Assembly (NCBI RefSeq): GCF_002891535.1
Contig: NZ_PDZR01000001.1
Location: forward strand, 682,001-746,000
Origin: Methylocella silvestris
GTDB taxonomy: Bacteria > Pseudomonadota > Alphaproteobacteria > Rhizobiales > Beijerinckiaceae
Direction: 5' to 3'
Length of the DNA stretch: 64,000 nucleotides
Positions 54,362 through 63,388 of this stretch are shown here, piece after piece (position 1 is the stretch's first letter; each line of letters starts with the position of its first letter). A program made the position numbers and the translations under genes. The notes beneath the pieces are model-generated. The model was not told where the DNA came from and ran no database searches. It saw only the letters and a list, made by a program, of their open reading frames with translations.

Positions 54362-55033
54362 ATGGCGGTCGCAGGAAAATTGTTCAAAAAGGCGCGACGT
54401 GGAACGGGCGGAGCGCCGCAGGCCACGGCCGCCGCGGTCGACGGGACGGCGCGACGCAGGCGTTTGTTTTTCGGGTTCGCCTTAACTGCCGCCGCAAAAA
54501 CCTCTGCGTCGGCGTCGACGAAGGCGTCCTCGATTCACGCGCTGGCGCTGACGGCTGATCATGGGTTGATCGCAACGGGCATTGTTGCTGCGGTCGGGTC
54601 GGTGAGCTTTGCCGCAGTCATGATTTCGACGGACAACAGCCGCCCGCTCTTTGGCGGCGTCGAACATCTGATGATCTTTGCGCAGCCGATCGGAGGATCG
54701 CATAAGGGCTCCGATGCGGCGCAGGGTTCTTCGCAAAAACATCCGGTGGATTACAGCGCCACCGGTTCGATCGATCATTCCAAGCAGACAGGCCCGGCAG
54801 CGGGAGCCATGAACCGCGGGGAGGCAAGCGCTGCCGCTCCCACGGGAGTTCTCAAGGGTTATGTGGTGAAGTTCTCAACCGGGGGCTCTATTGTGGTGCA
54901 GAGTCCAAAAGGCAGCTTTGCTGCCGCGCCGGGAGCGTCGCTGCCCGACGTGGGACGAATTCTCTCGATCGAGAACCGCAACGGCCGGTGGGTCGTCGTT
55001 ACGGAGAGAGGAGCGATTACGGAATCCTATTAG
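54362..55033 (+). CDS. membrane protein of unknown function, 223 aa
   Basis: GGGAGGAGGG ahead of ATG 54362 fixes this start over an upstream GTG. One membrane segment (GLIATGIVAAVGSVSFAAVM) separates a basic N-terminus from an extracytoplasmic part rich in Ser/Gly. The C-terminal 60 residues (GVLKGYVVKFSTGGSIVVQS, PDVGRILSIENRNGRWVVVT) form a small beta domain seen in other hypothetical proteins of this order. Function unknown. Confidence 0.6.
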   Translation: MAVAGKLFKKARRGTGGAPQATAAAVDGTARRRRLFFGFALTAAAKTSASASTKASSIHALALTADHGLIATGIVAAVGSVSFAAVMISTDNSRPLFGGVEHLMIFAQPIGGSHKGSDAAQGSSQKHPVDYSATGSIDHSKQTGPAAGAMNRGEASAAAPTGVLKGYVVKFSTGGSIVVQSPKGSFAAAPGASLPDVGRILSIENRNGRWVVVTERGAITESY

Positions 55034-55211
55034 CTGCCTTGGCATGCCGAATCCCTCGGCTCGGGCCGTCGCCCGGAGACAGGCGCAAGGCGGCCCGCGC
55101 GAGATGGGCGTCCAGAGCAAGCAGAAATTAGCTAAAGTCAACGTCGATCAGGCTTCGGCCGTGGAGAATTGAAGCATGGACATTTGAAATCGAGGAGGCT
55201 TCGAAAGACGC

Positions 55212-55664
55212 TTAATCAAGGATCGCGTAATAACGATTGCGGAGACAGGACAGCGCGGTTTTGCCGATGGCTCGCGCGCGGCGCCGGGCGACAAACCGCA
55301 CCCCGAGTTCGTCCTCTTTGCGCCAGACGATTTCGGCGTCCAGCAACCGCTCCGGACAATCCTCATAGAGTCGGATTGCGGCAACTGGCGGAATGTCAGA
55401 GAAGAGCCGCAGGCGGGCGCCGCCGTCCGAACGATCGCGGATCTGGCATTCAATCAAAAAGCGATTGTTCTTATCAAGCAGCTTGCCGGACCGCAGGCGC
55501 GTGCGGCGCCGCGGCGCGCCTCGTCTGTCCGCGTCATTTTTTGGGGGGCAAACGCAATAGGCGAAATCACCTTTCGCGTTGTCGTCGATTTGCGCGATCT
55601 TGGCCGCTTCGAAAAGCAGTCCTGGCGCCTCATCCTCGCACCGGTTACGTGTGCGGCTATTCAT
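55212..55664 (-). CDS. PilZ-domain protein, 150 aa
   Basis: The PilZ domain begins near residue 45 with RRGAPRRRTRLRSGKLLDKN, holds QIRDRSDGGARLRLF (D/NxSxxG-like), and ends AEIVWRKEDELGVRFVARRR. The RxxxR and the (D)xSxxG motif for cyclic di-GMP are present, though the second reads DRSDGGA. A non-conserved N-terminus of 45 residues precedes it. Lying after flagellar genes, it may tie c-di-GMP to motility, but that is inference. Confidence 0.75.
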   Translation of the reverse strand: MNSRTRNRCEDEAPGLLFEAAKIAQIDDNAKGDFAYCVCPPKNDADRRGAPRRRTRLRSGKLLDKNNRFLIECQIRDRSDGGARLRLFSDIPPVAAIRLYEDCPERLLDAEIVWRKEDELGVRFVARRRARAIGKTALSCLRNRYYAILD

Positions 55665-56168
55665 GTCGAACCCTCGGCCGCGCTGCTTCCGGAAGCGGGC
55701 AGACTACCGCGTTTTCGGAAGCGATTAAACGATTGCTTTTGCGGGTTGGTCTTGTGGTAAACGCCGGCGCGCGGTTTGCGCAACTTGTCGAAGGCGCGCG
55801 GCAGCCGCGTTGCAATTGCTTTTTTCAGCGAAGTCGTGTTGCGGAGCGGGGTCCCCTGCGTCAGGCCGGCGACAAAACGCAAAATAGAGCGCAGCGTCAT
55901 TTTTTCGATCTTCAATCCTTGTCGCCCAACGCTAAACAAATGTCCGCCAAGGGGCGAACGCCTGTCGCGATCATGGCGCTTGCGGCCCTTCTGGGGGCGC
56001 CGCCAGCGATCGATCAGCGGACGCGGGGCAATGTGCAACGCGGGGCATTTTATGCGACGGAACGCCGCGTAATGGCAAAGCTCGCTTGCTCATCCTGTAT
56101 AGACTGGGATATATTGGCGCCGCCATCCAGCGCTGACGCGTTGCGTAATCGCCAAAGGAATTTCGGAC
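55665..56168. other. intergenic region before modA
   Basis: One minus-strand frame here is arginine-rich and was rejected. Upstream of modA, TTGCTC, an 18-base spacer and TATATT (about 56085-56114) may be its promoter. GTATA and ATATA halves six to seven bases apart overlap it and loosely recall a ModE operator. Confidence 0.35.
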
Positions 56169-56966
56169 ATGATAAGGATCGCGCGCCGCACGCTTAACGC
56201 AATCGCGCTCGTTTTGACGCTGGCGGCCGGACTGGCTCCGCTGACCGTGGCCGCTCAGGCGCCGGCGGCCGGACCGACGGTCTTTGCCGCCGCCAGCATG
56301 AAGACGGCGCTCGACGCCATCGCGGCGTCCTGGACGGCTCAGACCGGCAAGGCGCCGGTGCTCGTCTATGGCTCGTCGGCCGTGCTCGCCAAGCAGATCG
56401 AGCAGGGCGCGCCCGCAGACATCTTCATATCCGCCGATCTCAATTGGATGGATTATCTCGACAAGGCGAAATTGCTGCGGGCGGGCACGCGCCGCGCGTT
56501 CCTTGGGAATGAACTTGTGCTGGTCGAACCGGCGGACCAGAAGACGACCCTCAAGATCGAGCCGGGGTTCGACCTCGCCGGCCAAACCGGCGGCGGCAAG
56601 ATCGCGGTCTGCACCATCACTTCATGTCCGGGCGGCGTCTATGGCAAGGAATCGCTTGTCGCGCTCGGTGTTTGGGACAAGGTCGAGCCCAAACTGGCGC
56701 AATCGGACAATATTCGCGCCGCGCTCAATCTTGTCGCCCGGGGCGAGGCGCGTTTCGGCATTGTTTACGCTACAGACGCCAAGGCCGAACCAAAGGTCCG
56801 GGTTGTCGGCGTGTTTCCATCCTCGTCACACAGCCCGATCGTCTATCCCGTCGCTGTTCTTGAGGGCTCCAAGAATCCCGAGGCGGCGTCTTTCGTCGCA
56901 TATCTGTCCTCGCAGGCGGCGGTGAAAATTCTGCTCGAACAGGGCTTCTCGATCCTCTCGAAATAA
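56169..56966 (+). CDS. modA: molybdate ABC transporter substrate-binding protein, 265 aa
   Basis: Periplasmic molybdate/tungstate binder. Signal peptide NAIALVLTLAAGLAPLTVAA then GPTVFAAASMKTALDAIAAS, the family's opening strand with the oxyanion-binding Ser. APVLVYGSSAVLAKQIEQGA, ADIFISADLNWMDYLD and the closing FVAYLSSQAAVKILLEQGFS are typical. First gene of modABC, eleven bases before modB. Confidence 0.94.
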   Translation: MIRIARRTLNAIALVLTLAAGLAPLTVAAQAPAAGPTVFAAASMKTALDAIAASWTAQTGKAPVLVYGSSAVLAKQIEQGAPADIFISADLNWMDYLDKAKLLRAGTRRAFLGNELVLVEPADQKTTLKIEPGFDLAGQTGGGKIAVCTITSCPGGVYGKESLVALGVWDKVEPKLAQSDNIRAALNLVARGEARFGIVYATDAKAEPKVRVVGVFPSSSHSPIVYPVAVLEGSKNPEAASFVAYLSSQAAVKILLEQGFSILSK

Positions 56967-56977
56967 AGCCCCGTCAC

Positions 56978-57673
56978 GTGATGCATCTTTCACCCGAAGA
57001 GTGGACCGCGATCTGGCTTTCCCTGCGCATCGCCATCGTTGCGACGATGGCCAGCCTGCCGTTCGGCGTTCTGACCGCCTATGCGCTGGCGCGCTGGAAT
57101 TTTCCCGGAAAGACGCTTTTTAACGGACTCGTTCATCTGCCGCTGGTGATGCCGCCCGTCGTCACCGGCTTCATTCTGCTGATCCTGTTCGGGCGCAGAG
57201 GCGTTTTCGGCCCCTTCCTCGCGAGCATAGGCATTGTTCTGTCCTTTCGCTGGACGGGCGCCGCGCTCGCCTGCGCCGTCATGGGATTTCCTCTGATGGT
57301 GCGGGCCATGCGGCTCTCCTTCGAGGGAATCGACCGGCGGCTCGAATTCGCCTCGAGTTCGCTCGGGGCCGGCAGACTGTGGACCTTCGCCCTGATCACT
57401 TTGCCGCTGGCGGCGCCGGGCATTATCGTCGGCTCGATTCTCGGTTTTGCGCGCGCGCTTGGCGAATTTGGCGCGACTATTACCTTCGTCTCCAACATTC
57501 CCGGCGAAACGCAGACCATCTCGGCGGCGATCTACAGCTTTACGCAGGCGCCGGGAGGCGACGCCGGCGCGCTGCGGCTGACCATCGTTTCGATCGTCAT
57601 CGCCCTCGTCGCCCTGATCGCCTCGGAAATCATCCAGCGCTGGGCCGAAAAGCGCGTGGCCAGTTTTGAATGA
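56978..57673 (+). CDS. modB: molybdate ABC transporter permease, 231 aa
   Basis: Five or six transmembrane helices (SLRIAIVATMASLPFGVLTA, LVHLPLVMPPVVTGFILLIL). The EAA loop is RRLEFASSSLGAGRLWTFAL. LGFARALGEFGATITFVSNI is the conserved ModB segment. Overlaps modC by four bases. Confidence 0.94.
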   Translation: MMHLSPEEWTAIWLSLRIAIVATMASLPFGVLTAYALARWNFPGKTLFNGLVHLPLVMPPVVTGFILLILFGRRGVFGPFLASIGIVLSFRWTGAALACAVMGFPLMVRAMRLSFEGIDRRLEFASSSLGAGRLWTFALITLPLAAPGIIVGSILGFARALGEFGATITFVSNIPGETQTISAAIYSFTQAPGGDAGALRLTIVSIVIALVALIASEIIQRWAEKRVASFE

Positions 57674-58758
57674 TTGAAGTCGACGTCGGTCTCGATCTCG
57701 GAACGTTCAAACTTGACGTCGCCTTCGGCAACGGGCGGGGCATCACCGCTCTGTTCGGGCCGTCAGGATGCGGCAAATCGCTGACGCTTGGTCTGATCGC
57801 CGGCCTGTCGCGTCCGACAAGAGGCGCCATCATCCTTGACGGGCAGGCGCTCGTCGATGTCGAGAAGGGCGTTTTCCTGCCGCCTTACAAGCGGCGCATC
57901 GGCCTTGTCTTCCAGGATTCCTATCTGTTTCCGCATTTGAGCGTGCGGCACAATCTCCTCTATGGGCGCTGGTTTGCGCCGCCCGGCCGCAAGGAGATCG
58001 AATTCGACGCCGTGATCGAGACGCTCGGCATCGACAAGCTTTTGGGGCGGCGGCCGGCGCGCCTCTCCGGCGGCGAACGCCAGCGCGTCGGCATCGGACG
58101 CGCCCTTCTGTCCTGTCCGAGGCTGCTCTTGTTCGACGAACCTTTGGCGGCTCTCGATATGTCGCGCAAGCTCGAGATCATGCCGCTAATCGAGCGCATC
58201 CGTGACGATTTCAAGGTGCCGATTGTTTATGTCTCGCACGCCATCGAAGAAGTTGTGCGACTGGCCGACCGCGTAGTGGTGCTCCAGAGCGGCAAGGTCA
58301 AAGTCATTGGCAGTCCGAATGAAGTTTTTGGCGCGGATGTGAGCGCGGTCGACGATCGTTTTGAGCGGTCCTCGGCTCTGACCGTGACTGTGGGCGGCGC
58401 GGACGCCGCTTATGGGTTGACCGAACTCGTCCATCCGGCGGGGACGATCTGGATGGTCGGGCCGGCTGGAGCGCCGGGGCGACCGATCCGAATCCTGGTC
58501 AAGGCGACCGACGTTATTCTCGCGACAGCCCCGCCGCCGGAAACAAGCATCCGCAACGTGTTGATGGGCGCAGTCAGGAGCATCCACGCCGTCGGGCCGC
58601 TCGCCATGGTGGATATCGCTTTGGACGGAGCGGAGCATCTTGCCGCCGTCGCGACCCGTCACGCCGTGGACAAACTTGAGCTTCGACCGGGTTCGCGGGT
58701 TTTTGCGCTGATCAAGGCGACGGCGATTGACGAGCGCATGGCCGCCGCATCGTCGTAA
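57670..58758 (+). CDS. modC: molybdate ABC transporter ATPase with TOBE domain, 362 aa
   Basis: Walker A FGPSGCGKSLTLGLIAG, Q-loop VFQDSYLFPHLSV, signature LSGGERQRVGIGRALL, Walker B LLLFDEPLAALDMSRK and switch YVSHAIEEVVRLAD. The C-terminal 80 residues (IRILVKATDVILATAPPPET, then VDKLELRPGSRVFALIKATA) are a Mop/TOBE molybdate-binding domain. It completes modABC. Confidence 0.94.
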   Translation: MIEVDVGLDLGTFKLDVAFGNGRGITALFGPSGCGKSLTLGLIAGLSRPTRGAIILDGQALVDVEKGVFLPPYKRRIGLVFQDSYLFPHLSVRHNLLYGRWFAPPGRKEIEFDAVIETLGIDKLLGRRPARLSGGERQRVGIGRALLSCPRLLLFDEPLAALDMSRKLEIMPLIERIRDDFKVPIVYVSHAIEEVVRLADRVVVLQSGKVKVIGSPNEVFGADVSAVDDRFERSSALTVTVGGADAAYGLTELVHPAGTIWMVGPAGAPGRPIRILVKATDVILATAPPPETSIRNVLMGAVRSIHAVGPLAMVDIALDGAEHLAAVATRHAVDKLELRPGSRVFALIKATAIDERMAAASS

Positions 58759-58912
58759 GTCGACGTCGGCAGGCCCTATCGTCCGCCCGGAAAAAATAAT
58801 CGATCTTTGTCACGCAGCCCCTTGAAAGCTATTACCGCTGTCCCAAATAAGCCGGACCAGTCGTTCGATACATGTAAAACTGTCGAAGCATCAGCGGGAA
58901 AAAGGGATCATC

Positions 58913-59662
58913 ATGAGCAAATTGTCTGGCAAGACAGCTATTGTAACCGGCGCATCCAAGGGCATCGGCGCGGCGATCGCGAAAAGCCTTGCGGCCGAAG
59001 GGGCCGCCGTGGTCGTCAATTATGCGTCGAGCAAGGAAGGCGCACAGGCCGTCGTCGCCGATATCAAGGCGAAGGGCGGCAAGGCCATTGCGGTGCAGGG
59101 CGACGTCGCCAAGGAAGCTGACGTGCTGAAGATTTTTGCGGAAACCAAGAACGTGTTCGGCCCCACCGATATTCTCGTTAACAATGCGGGCGTCTATCAG
59201 TTCGGCGCCATCGACGAAGTGACAGAATCTGAGTTCCACAGGCATTTCAACATCAATGTGCTTGGGCTGCTGCTCGCCACGCGGGAGGCGGTCAAGCAGT
59301 TCGGACCGGAAGGCGGAAGCATTATCAACATCAGCTCCGTAGTCACGTCCTTGAACCCGCCGCAGTCTGTTGTCTATACCGCCACAAAGGGCGCGGTTGA
59401 TTCCGCGACGCGCGTTCTTTCGAAAGAGCTCGGGTCGCGCAAAATCAGGGTCAATTCGATCAATCCGGGCGTGATCGACACCGAGGGCACCAACGCCGCC
59501 GGCATCATTGGCAGCGATTTTGAGGCGCAGTTCGTGGCGCAGACGCCGCTGGGGCGCGTCGGGCAGCCGGAGGACATCGCGCGCGTCGCCGTGTTCCTTG
59601 CCTCCGACGAATCAGGCTGGCTCACCGGCGAGTCTCTCGTGGCCTCTGGCGGATTGAAATAG
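58913..59662 (+). CDS. short-chain dehydrogenase/reductase, 249 aa
   Basis: Classical SDR. Cofactor motif [24 protein letters not shown] in [14 protein letters not shown], catalytic Ser in [10 protein letters not shown] and the Tyr/Lys pair in [12 protein letters not shown]. It is closest in look to glucose 1-dehydrogenase/3-oxoacyl-ACP reductase-like enzymes; substrate not assigned. An ArsR-type regulator follows 147 bases on in the same direction and may control it. Confidence 0.88.
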   Translation: MSKLSGKTAIVTGASKGIGAAIAKSLAAEGAAVVVNYASSKEGAQAVVADIKAKGGKAIAVQGDVAKEADVLKIFAETKNVFGPTDILVNNAGVYQFGAIDEVTESEFHRHFNINVLGLLLATREAVKQFGPEGGSIINISSVVTSLNPPQSVVYTATKGAVDSATRVLSKELGSRKIRVNSINPGVIDTEGTNAAGIIGSDFEAQFVAQTPLGRVGQPEDIARVAVFLASDESGWLTGESLVASGGLK

Positions 59663-59809
59663 AGCCTGGCGCTTTCCTCCTCCCGCTGCGCATTTTCCTG
59701 CAAGGCTTGTGCAAAGTTGCGATAAGAAGGTGAGGCGCGCAAAGAGCTAGCGCGTTTCCTGCGTGAGCGGCGGGCTGGCCTTGGGGCGATTATTCAAAGG
59801 ATCAAAAAC

Positions 59810-60151
59810 GTGTCGCGACATGGCGGCAGGCAGCTAAGCGGCGATCAGGTTCTCCTGATCGCCAAGGCGTTGAGCGACAAGACGCGTTACGAGATTTTGA
59901 AACGTCTTGGCGCGCAAAAGGACGCGCTCGCATGCGTTTCCGTGCGCGATTGCATGCGCGTCAATCCGGCGACTTTGTCGCACCATATGAAAGAGCTTGA
60001 ACTGGCCGGCCTCGTCGGTGTCACCCGAGAGGGCAAGTTCGCGAGCTACACATTGCGGCGCGATGCGCTGGACGCCTTTATCGCGCAGCTGCAGGACGAT
60101 CTCGCCGGCTGCGGCGAAACGCACCGATCAGCCGCCGAGATAGGCGGCTGA
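59810..60151 (+). CDS. ArsR-family winged-helix regulator, 113 aa
   Basis: A winged HTH: AKALSDKTRYEILKRLGAQK, then VNPATLSHHMKELELAGLVG and the wing VTREGKFASYTLRRDALDAF. Three cysteines (ALACVSVRDC, AGCGETH) could sense redox or metals, but the metal site ELCVCDL of classical ArsR proteins is absent. GTG start at 59810. The 3' end overlaps the convergent livF by 24 bases. Confidence 0.85.
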   Translation: MSRHGGRQLSGDQVLLIAKALSDKTRYEILKRLGAQKDALACVSVRDCMRVNPATLSHHMKELELAGLVGVTREGKFASYTLRRDALDAFIAQLQDDLAGCGETHRSAAEIGG

Positions 60152-60844
60152 GACGCCGTCGTGATCGATGAGATCGCGCGCCGGGCCTTCGAGCTTGATC
60201 CGCCCCGCCTCGATCACATAGGCTTGGTCGGCGAGCGCGAGGGCGGCGTTGGCGTTCTGTTCGACGAGGAGGATCGTGCGCCCTTCGCTCTTCATCGTCG
60301 CGAGGATCGAAAAAATCTCCTCGACCATCAGCGGCGCAAGGCCCATCGACGGCTCGTCGAGCAGCAGCAGCGTCGGATCGGCCATCAGAGCTCGGGCGAT
60401 CGCCAGCATTTGCTGTTCACCGCCTGAAAGAAGTCCCGCCTGTTGCGTCAATCTCTCCTTGAGGCGCGGAAAGCGCGCCAGCGCGGCGTCGCGTCTTCGG
60501 CTGATCTCCGCCGCCGAGGGCGCCAGATAGGCGCCGGCGCGGAGATTGTCGGCAACGCTCATCGCCGCGATAATCTGTCGCCCCTCCGGCGCATGCGCCA
60601 TTCCCCGCGCGGCGATGGCGTGCGCGGGGCGGTTGGCGATCTCCTCCCCGTTGAGGCGCACGGATCCCGCGCGCAGCTTCAAAAGGCCAGAGAGGGCGCG
60701 CAGAATGGTCGTCTTGCCGGCGCCGTTGGCGCCGATGAGGCAGGCAATTTCGCCGCGCCGGACCGCGAGGTCGACGTTGCGGACGACAAGCTTGTCGCCA
60801 TACCCTACCGTCAGCCCGCGCGCCTCCAGCATGATGTCCGTCAT
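60128..60844 (-). CDS. livF: branched-chain amino acid ABC transporter ATPase LivF, 238 aa
   Basis: Walker A IGANGAGKTTIL, signature LSGGEQQMLAIARALM, Walker B LLLLDEPSMGLAP and switch LLVEQNANAALALAD. The EQN switch form is typical of LivF. ATGA overlap with livG. Last gene of the leftward liv operon. Confidence 0.92.
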   Translation of the reverse strand: MTDIMLEARGLTVGYGDKLVVRNVDLAVRRGEIACLIGANGAGKTTILRALSGLLKLRAGSVRLNGEEIANRPAHAIAARGMAHAPEGRQIIAAMSVADNLRAGAYLAPSAAEISRRRDAALARFPRLKERLTQQAGLLSGGEQQMLAIARALMADPTLLLLDEPSMGLAPLMVEEIFSILATMKSEGRTILLVEQNANAALALADQAYVIEAGRIKLEGPARDLIDHDGVSAAYLGG

Positions 60845-61638
60845 GCCGAATCCCCGCGAACATGCGCCGCGCCCCTGACGCCGAGATAGGCCTCCATCAC
60901 GGCGGGGTCGGCGCGCACCGCGTCCGGGGGACCTTCAGCGATCTTGCGGCCGAAATTCAAGACCGTGATCGTGTCGCAAAGTCGCATGACGAGGCTCATG
61001 TCATGTTCGACCAGCAGCATGGAGATGTTTTGCGCGCGCAGCTTTTCGAGCAGGAGCCGCAGCGCCGCCGTCTCCGCCGGATTCATGCCCGCGGCGGGCT
61101 CGTCGAGCAGCAGCAGCTTCGGTTTTGCCGCCAGCGCGCGGGCGATTTCGAGCCGGCGCTGATCGCCATAGGACAGTGAGCCGGCCGGCGCATATTCGGA
61201 CGGGGAGAGGCCGACGAAGGCGAGGAGTTCGCGCGCCGCTTCAACCGCCGCGCGCTCGGCTTTGCGAAAGCGACCGAGCCGCGTCAAGATTTCGATGAGC
61301 GACCCGCCGACATGAAGATGCATGCCGACGAGAACATTCTCGATCGCCGTCATTTCGGCAAACAGGCGGAGGTTCTGGAAGGTGCGGGCGAGGCCGCGTC
61401 GCGCCCGCTGCGACGGCGAGAGCCGGTCGATGCGCGCGCCGCCAAGGCATATTTCGCCTTCGTCCTGACGCGTCAGGCCGCTTATCAGGTTGAACAGGCT
61501 TGTCTTGCCGGCGCCATTCGGTCCGATCAGCGCGTCGAGGGCCCCTTCGGTGACGCTGAGGTCAAAATCCTCGATCGCGGCGAGGCCGCCATAGCGCAGC
61601 GTCAACCCCTTGATGCTGAGCAGCGGCGCGGCGCTCAC
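60841..61638 (-). CDS. livG: branched-chain amino acid ABC transporter ATPase LivG, 265 aa
   Basis: Walker A IGPNGAGKTSLFNLISG, a LivG-type insert with ARRGLARTFQNLRLFAEMTA, signature [16 protein letters not shown], and Walker B LLLLDEPAAGMNP. The GTG at 61638 overlaps the livM stop by four bases (GTGA) and is preferred over the ATG at 61668. Confidence 0.92.
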   Translation of the reverse strand: MSAAPLLSIKGLTLRYGGLAAIEDFDLSVTEGALDALIGPNGAGKTSLFNLISGLTRQDEGEICLGGARIDRLSPSQRARRGLARTFQNLRLFAEMTAIENVLVGMHLHVGGSLIEILTRLGRFRKAERAAVEAARELLAFVGLSPSEYAPAGSLSYGDQRRLEIARALAAKPKLLLLDEPAAGMNPAETAALRLLLEKLRAQNISMLLVEHDMSLVMRLCDTITVLNFGRKIAEGPPDAVRADPAVMEAYLGVRGAAHVRGDSA

Positions 61639-62483
61639 GGGCGCGCGCCTATGCGCAGGGGACGCCATGGAATCAGCCCATGCGGCATGTAGAGAACTGC
61701 GACGACAATAATGGCGCCATTGACGACAAGGCGGAAATCCTGCAGCGGGCGCAGAATTTCTGGCAGCAGCGTCAACACAAGGGCGCCGGCGAGCGACCCG
61801 AACGGCGAGCCGACGCCGCCAAGCAGGGCGTAGCTTAAAATCGTCACTGCGGCGTCAAAACCATAGTCGTTCGGACCGATGAAGGAGGAGGCGTGCGCGT
61901 TCAGCGCGCCGGCGAGTCCGGCCAGCATGGCCGAGACGACGAGCGCCGTCATCTTGTAGCGGGGAAGATCGACGCCGCTAACGGCGGCCGCTGTCTCGTC
62001 TTCGCGGATCGCCTCCATCGCGCGGCCGATGCGCGAGCGCGTAATCAGCATCAGCGCCAGGGTCGCGGCGGCGAGGCAGCCATAGATCAACGTGAAACCC
62101 GCCTTGGCGGGAATCCCCGAAAGGCCGAGCGCGCCTCCCGTAAAATCGGATTGAATGAGAAAGATGCGCAAAAGCTCGCCAAGACCGATCGTCGCCAGCG
62201 CGAGATAGACGCCGGACAAGCGCAAGGTCGGCGCTCCGATCGCCAGCGCGAAGGCTGCCGGGATCAGCATCGCCGCCGCCAGCTCGAGCGGGAAGGGCAG
62301 GCCGGTGTGGAGGCTGAGCAGGGCAGAGGCATAGGCGCCAACGCCCATGAAGGCGGCTTGCCCAAGTGAAAGCTGGCCGATCGCCAACACCACATACATG
62401 CTGAGCGCCAGCAGCCCGTTGACGCCAAGCGAGGCGATCAGACTCTGGTAGGTCCACAGAAAATCATCGAGCGCGGCGGGCAT
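61635..62483 (-). CDS. livM: branched-chain amino acid ABC transporter permease LivM, 282 aa
   Basis: Eight or so membrane helices; LSLGQAAFMGVGAYASALLS and GFDAAVTILSYALLGGVGSP followed by FGSLAGALVLTLLPE are family motifs. ATG 62483 shares one base with the livH stop. A much longer upstream frame is only a shadow of livH. Confidence 0.92.
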   Translation of the reverse strand: MPAALDDFLWTYQSLIASLGVNGLLALSMYVVLAIGQLSLGQAAFMGVGAYASALLSLHTGLPFPLELAAAMLIPAAFALAIGAPTLRLSGVYLALATIGLGELLRIFLIQSDFTGGALGLSGIPAKAGFTLIYGCLAAATLALMLITRSRIGRAMEAIREDETAAAVSGVDLPRYKMTALVVSAMLAGLAGALNAHASSFIGPNDYGFDAAVTILSYALLGGVGSPFGSLAGALVLTLLPEILRPLQDFRLVVNGAIIVVAVLYMPHGLIPWRPLRIGARP

Positions 62484-63361
62484 CAGGCGCGCCTGACGCT
62501 CGCCCGGCCGAACAGGCCGAACGGGCGCGCCCAGAGGGTCAATACGAGCAAAAGGAAGCCGACCGCGTCCTTGTAGATCGACGAAATATAGCCGGCGGTG
62601 AGCGCCTCGAGCAGGCCGATCAACAGCCCCGCGATCAACGCCCCGCCGACGTCGCCAAGGCCGCCGAGAATGATGACGGCGAAGCCTTTGAGGGCCATGG
62701 TCTCGCCCATATAGGGCGTGATGGCGTTGTGCTCGAGGCCGATCAGAACGCCCGAGGCGCCGGCGATCGCGCCGCAAAGGAAGGACACGCGCCGCATGAT
62801 CGCGCCCGTGTCGATGCCCATCAGCTCGCCGGCCTGTGGATTTTCGGCCATGGCGCGCATCGCAAGGCCGGTCCGCGTCGCCCGCAAGACGCCGATCAGG
62901 CCGGCGGCGAGCAGGCCGGCTGTCATGACAATAGCGATCTGCGTCAGCGAAATGCTCGCCCCATTGAAACGGAACGGAGCGGACTCGATGAGGCCAAGCG
63001 GAAAGCGTTGGATCTCCGAGCCAATCAAGGCGGTCATGCCGGTATAGAGAAAAAGCGTCGCCCCGAGCGTGACCATCAGCGAGGCGAGTTCAGGCGCCTG
63101 TTGTCGGCGCAGCCGCGACAGCAGCGCAGAGTCGAGAAACACAGCGATGAAGCCCGCCGCGATCGCCGCGAAGGGAAGCGCCAGCGTGATCGGCGCGCCA
63201 TGCAGCGTCGCAAACAGTGCGAGATAGGCGCCGGCCGAAAAATAGAAGCCATAGGTCAGGTTGACGATTTTCAAGACGCCGAAGGTCAGCGTGAAGCCGA
63301 GCGCGAACAGCGCATAGGCCGAGCCGGCGACGATGCCATTGATGATCTGCTGAAGAAGCAT
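62483..63361 (-). CDS. livH: branched-chain amino acid ABC transporter permease LivH, 292 aa
   Basis: MLLQQIINGIVAGSAYALFA is the classic LivH start. LTFGVLKIVNLTYGFYFSAG, TRTGLAMRAMAENPQAGELM and FAVIILGGLGDVGGALIAGL are also seen. The middle membrane component of the operon. 27 bases downstream of the binding protein gene. Confidence 0.93.
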   Translation of the reverse strand: MLLQQIINGIVAGSAYALFALGFTLTFGVLKIVNLTYGFYFSAGAYLALFATLHGAPITLALPFAAIAAGFIAVFLDSALLSRLRRQQAPELASLMVTLGATLFLYTGMTALIGSEIQRFPLGLIESAPFRFNGASISLTQIAIVMTAGLLAAGLIGVLRATRTGLAMRAMAENPQAGELMGIDTGAIMRRVSFLCGAIAGASGVLIGLEHNAITPYMGETMALKGFAVIILGGLGDVGGALIAGLLIGLLEALTAGYISSIYKDAVGFLLLVLTLWARPFGLFGRASVRRA

Positions 63362-63388
63362 GGGCTCGTCTCGCGCGCCGGGAAAACG

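Noticed and set aside
55661-56038. 125-codon minus-strand frame upstream of the PilZ gene, with an ATGA junction
   Set aside because: Very arginine- and lysine-rich, no family resemblance, no ribosome site. The ATGA overlap is probably chance.
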